NCBI GenBank assembly: GCA_003646995.1
Contig: QMLZ01000166.1
Location: forward strand, 1-6,469
Origin: Deltaproteobacteria bacterium
Lineage (GTDB): Bacteria; Desulfobacterota; DSM-4660; Desulfatiglandales; Desulfatiglandaceae
Length of the DNA stretch: 6,469 nt
Direction: 5' to 3'
Position numbers and translations under genes: made by a program. The notes under the pieces were generated by a model. That model was not told the DNA's origin and did not search any database. It saw only the letters and a program-made list of their open reading frames with translations. This document shows positions 5,765 through 6,469 of this stretch, in pieces (the stretch's first letter is position 1; the number at the start of each line of letters is the position of its first letter).

Positions 5765-5790
5765 CAGCACAGCATTAAAACGGTGTGCTG
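5765..5790. other. Stem-loop downstream of the activator gene
   Basis: CAGCACA (5765-5771) and TGTGCTG (5784-5790) form a perfect 7-bp stem with a 12-nt loop, 49 bases after the activator stop. No T-run follows (GATAAGG), so it is a poor intrinsic terminator. GGTGTG (5782-5787) could instead pair with CACACC (5812-5817), which would compete with this stem. Confidence 0.35.
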
Positions 5791-5817
5791 GATAAGGTAG
5801 CTTGAGAGGAACACACC

Positions 5818-5863
5818 TTGAGAGCTGTGGCTAAACAACTCTGCTTATATTCGCGGCTCTCAA
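5818..5863. other. Longer stem-loop, possible terminator of the activator transcript
   Basis: TTGAGAGC (5818-5825) and GCTCTCAA (5856-5863) pair perfectly. The stem can continue inward to 13 bp with G-U pairs (to 5830/5851) around a 20-nt loop. The bases that follow (TTCCTTGTCC) are pyrimidine-rich but not a proper T-run. A direct repeat CTTGAGAG occurs at 5801-5808 and 5817-5824, so the left arm exists in two copies. A terminator role is plausible but unproven. Confidence 0.35.
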
Positions 5864-5899
5864 TTCCTTGTCCTCCACTTATGTGATGGGGATACCAGC

Positions 5900-6244
5900 C
5901 ATCACTGCCTTCTCTCCATCCCCCAAAAAAGCGATCTCAGGAGACTACCTTTTTTTCTCAGATAGATGATGCTCGAAGAGAGGCTTAATCCTGGACCCCG
6001 GAATGTGACCCCTCCACCTCTACTAACTATATCCCTTGATACACTGTGTATCATCTATAAAATATGCTCCTTCCTGGGTCTAACTTTCAGAAAAAGCACA
6101 GATCGAAATTGTGCCATAGAAACCACCGACCATTTCAGAGAGATTTGTCCTGATGATCCCGTTAAATATGATTTCGCCCTCAGTCGCCCTGGAATAAGGC
6201 AAGGAGGATTCGTAATGCCTGATGGAACCATCTTGATGGCCTAA
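5900..6244 (+). pseudogene. Decayed C-terminal remnant of a TIGR02757/DUF2400-family gene
   Basis: One reading frame carries blocks in the order I remember for the TIGR02757 (DUF2400) family. CLLSIPQKSDLRRL resembles the family's LLPSPxxGSACKRL. PFFLR-stop-MM resembles LFLRWM, with TAG (5963-5965) where the family has Trp (TGG). NPGP...PPPLLTISLDT (from about 5987) resembles DPGGW...LIIPLDT. FLGLTFRKSTD is followed by HFREICPDDPVKYDFALSR and PGIR before TAA at 6242-6244. After the TAG, 92 codons are open from ATG 5966. The N-terminal half of the roughly 230-270-residue family protein is missing: only 183 bp separate this from the activator stop, and they show no recognisable match. The conserved His of LDTH is also lost. 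The family has no established function that I know of. A stop plus truncation argues for a pseudogene. The assignment rests on memory of the family pattern. Confidence 0.58.
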
Positions 6245-6274
6245 GCATGTAAATCCTGGCAAAAAACTTTGACT

Positions 6275-6303
6275 TTGGCTGCGCATTATGGTTACTTTAT
6301 AGC
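6275..6303 (+). promoter_or_regulatory. Candidate sigma-70 promoter for the gene at 6429
   Basis: TTGGCT (6275-6280) and TATAGC (6298-6303) are separated by 17 bp; each matches its consensus at 4 of 6 bases. An alternative -35, TTGACT (6269-6274), pairs less well with TACTTT (6293-6298) at 18 bp. The predicted start site would fall at about 6310, leaving a leader of about 120 nt before the ATG. Confidence 0.35.
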
Positions 6304-6321
6304 TATATTGTAGCTACAATA
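6298..6321. promoter_or_regulatory. Two adjacent perfect palindromes (candidate operator)
   Basis: TATAGCTATA (6298-6307) is a perfect 10-bp palindrome. TATTGTAGCTACAATA (6306-6321) is a perfect 16-bp palindrome overlapping it by two bases. Both centre on AGCT and share the TA-GCTA core. They cover the putative -10 element and start site, the classic position for a repressor operator. I cannot assign the repressor family. Confidence 0.5.
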
Positions 6322-6428
6322 GCACCTCTAACATTTTATCCTCGCTAGAAAGGCATATTCTATTAATGAATACATGGTTTACTGGTGTGTTTTTGTTCCC
6401 TCTTTCTGCTTAATAGGAGGATACCATC

Positions 6429-6469
6429 ATGAAAAATAAGCTTAAACTAATGGGCCCTTGTGGGCTTTA
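6429..6469 (+). CDS. Start of an unidentified gene, cut by the right edge
   Basis: ATG 6429 is preceded by AGGAGG (6415-6420) with 8-base spacing, the best ribosome binding site in the right half of the window. Only 13 complete codons are visible (MKNKLKLMGPCGL). The lysine-rich start followed by hydrophobic residues could begin a signal peptide or membrane segment, but this is too short to judge. The product is unknown. Confidence 0.55.
   Translation, partial: MKNKLKLMGPCGL

Noticed and set aside
5883..5956. Riboswitch or terminator formed by GTGATGG/CCATCAC, GGGGAT/ATCCCC and the A6...T7 tracts
   Set aside because: The segments mostly overlap codons of the TIGR02757-like remnant, the stem next to the T7 run is only 3-4 bp, and no known aptamer pattern was recognised.
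6080..6286. 68-codon minus-strand ORF
   Set aside because: It overlaps the TIGR02757-like remnant on the plus strand and shows no recognisable domain or ribosome binding site.
1..6469. CRISPR array, tRNA, rRNA, insertion sequence or transposase
   Set aside because: No regularly spaced repeats, tRNA-like cloverleaf with a T-loop, rRNA segments or transposase motifs were seen on either strand.

Overview
This looks like an accessory metabolic locus from a Gram-negative-type bacterium. It has an amino-acid ABC transporter with an exported periplasmic binding protein, a divergent serine hydroxymethyltransferase (SHMT), and a divergently transcribed sigma-54 enhancer-binding protein. Moderate GC (judged by eye), strong AGGAGG-type ribosome binding sites and a cysteine-bearing regulator of a kind I associate with anaerobes fit an amino-acid-using anaerobe such as Synergistota or a deltaproteobacterium-like lineage. 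The phylum is a guess, not something the sequence proves.

Layout. Positions 1-3328 on the minus strand form a likely operon, read right to left: glyA-like SHMT (2093-3328), aapJ-like general L-amino-acid binding protein (1030-2052), and aapQ-like permease (from 900 and running off the left edge). The second permease and ATPase (aapM, aapP) would be expected beyond position 1. A strong inverted repeat (976-1016) lies between aapJ and aapQ. Positions 3329-3961 form a 633-bp divergent regulatory region. It holds a good sigma-54 promoter facing glyA (3550-3565), a perfect 28-bp AT-rich inverted repeat (3707-3734), a weaker sigma-54-like box facing the regulator (3747-3762), and three copies of an 18-bp motif of the form ATT(A/G)TCAATA... 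(3784, 3815, 3929). The last copy abuts the regulator start. Positions 3962-5716 on the plus strand encode a 584-residue sigma-54-dependent activator (Cys-containing sensor domain, PAS, AAA+, HTH).

The right-hand part (5717-6469) has stem-loops, then what I read as a decayed C-terminal remnant of a TIGR02757/DUF2400-family gene (about 5900-6244, with an in-frame TAG replacing a conserved Trp). It ends with a sigma-70-like promoter overlapped by two adjacent perfect palindromes (6298-6321) and the first 13 codons of a new gene at 6429.

Working model (inference): the regulator senses an amino-acid-related or redox signal through its N-terminal Cys/PAS region, binds sites in the divergent region, and drives sigma-54 transcription of glyA-aapJQ(MP). 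The transporter would then bring in an amino acid that the SHMT-like enzyme acts on. The SHMT has substitutions at normally conserved active-site positions, so its substrate may not be serine/glycine. That enzyme, co-transcribed with its own importer and controlled by a dedicated activator, is the most promising candidate for an undescribed function here.
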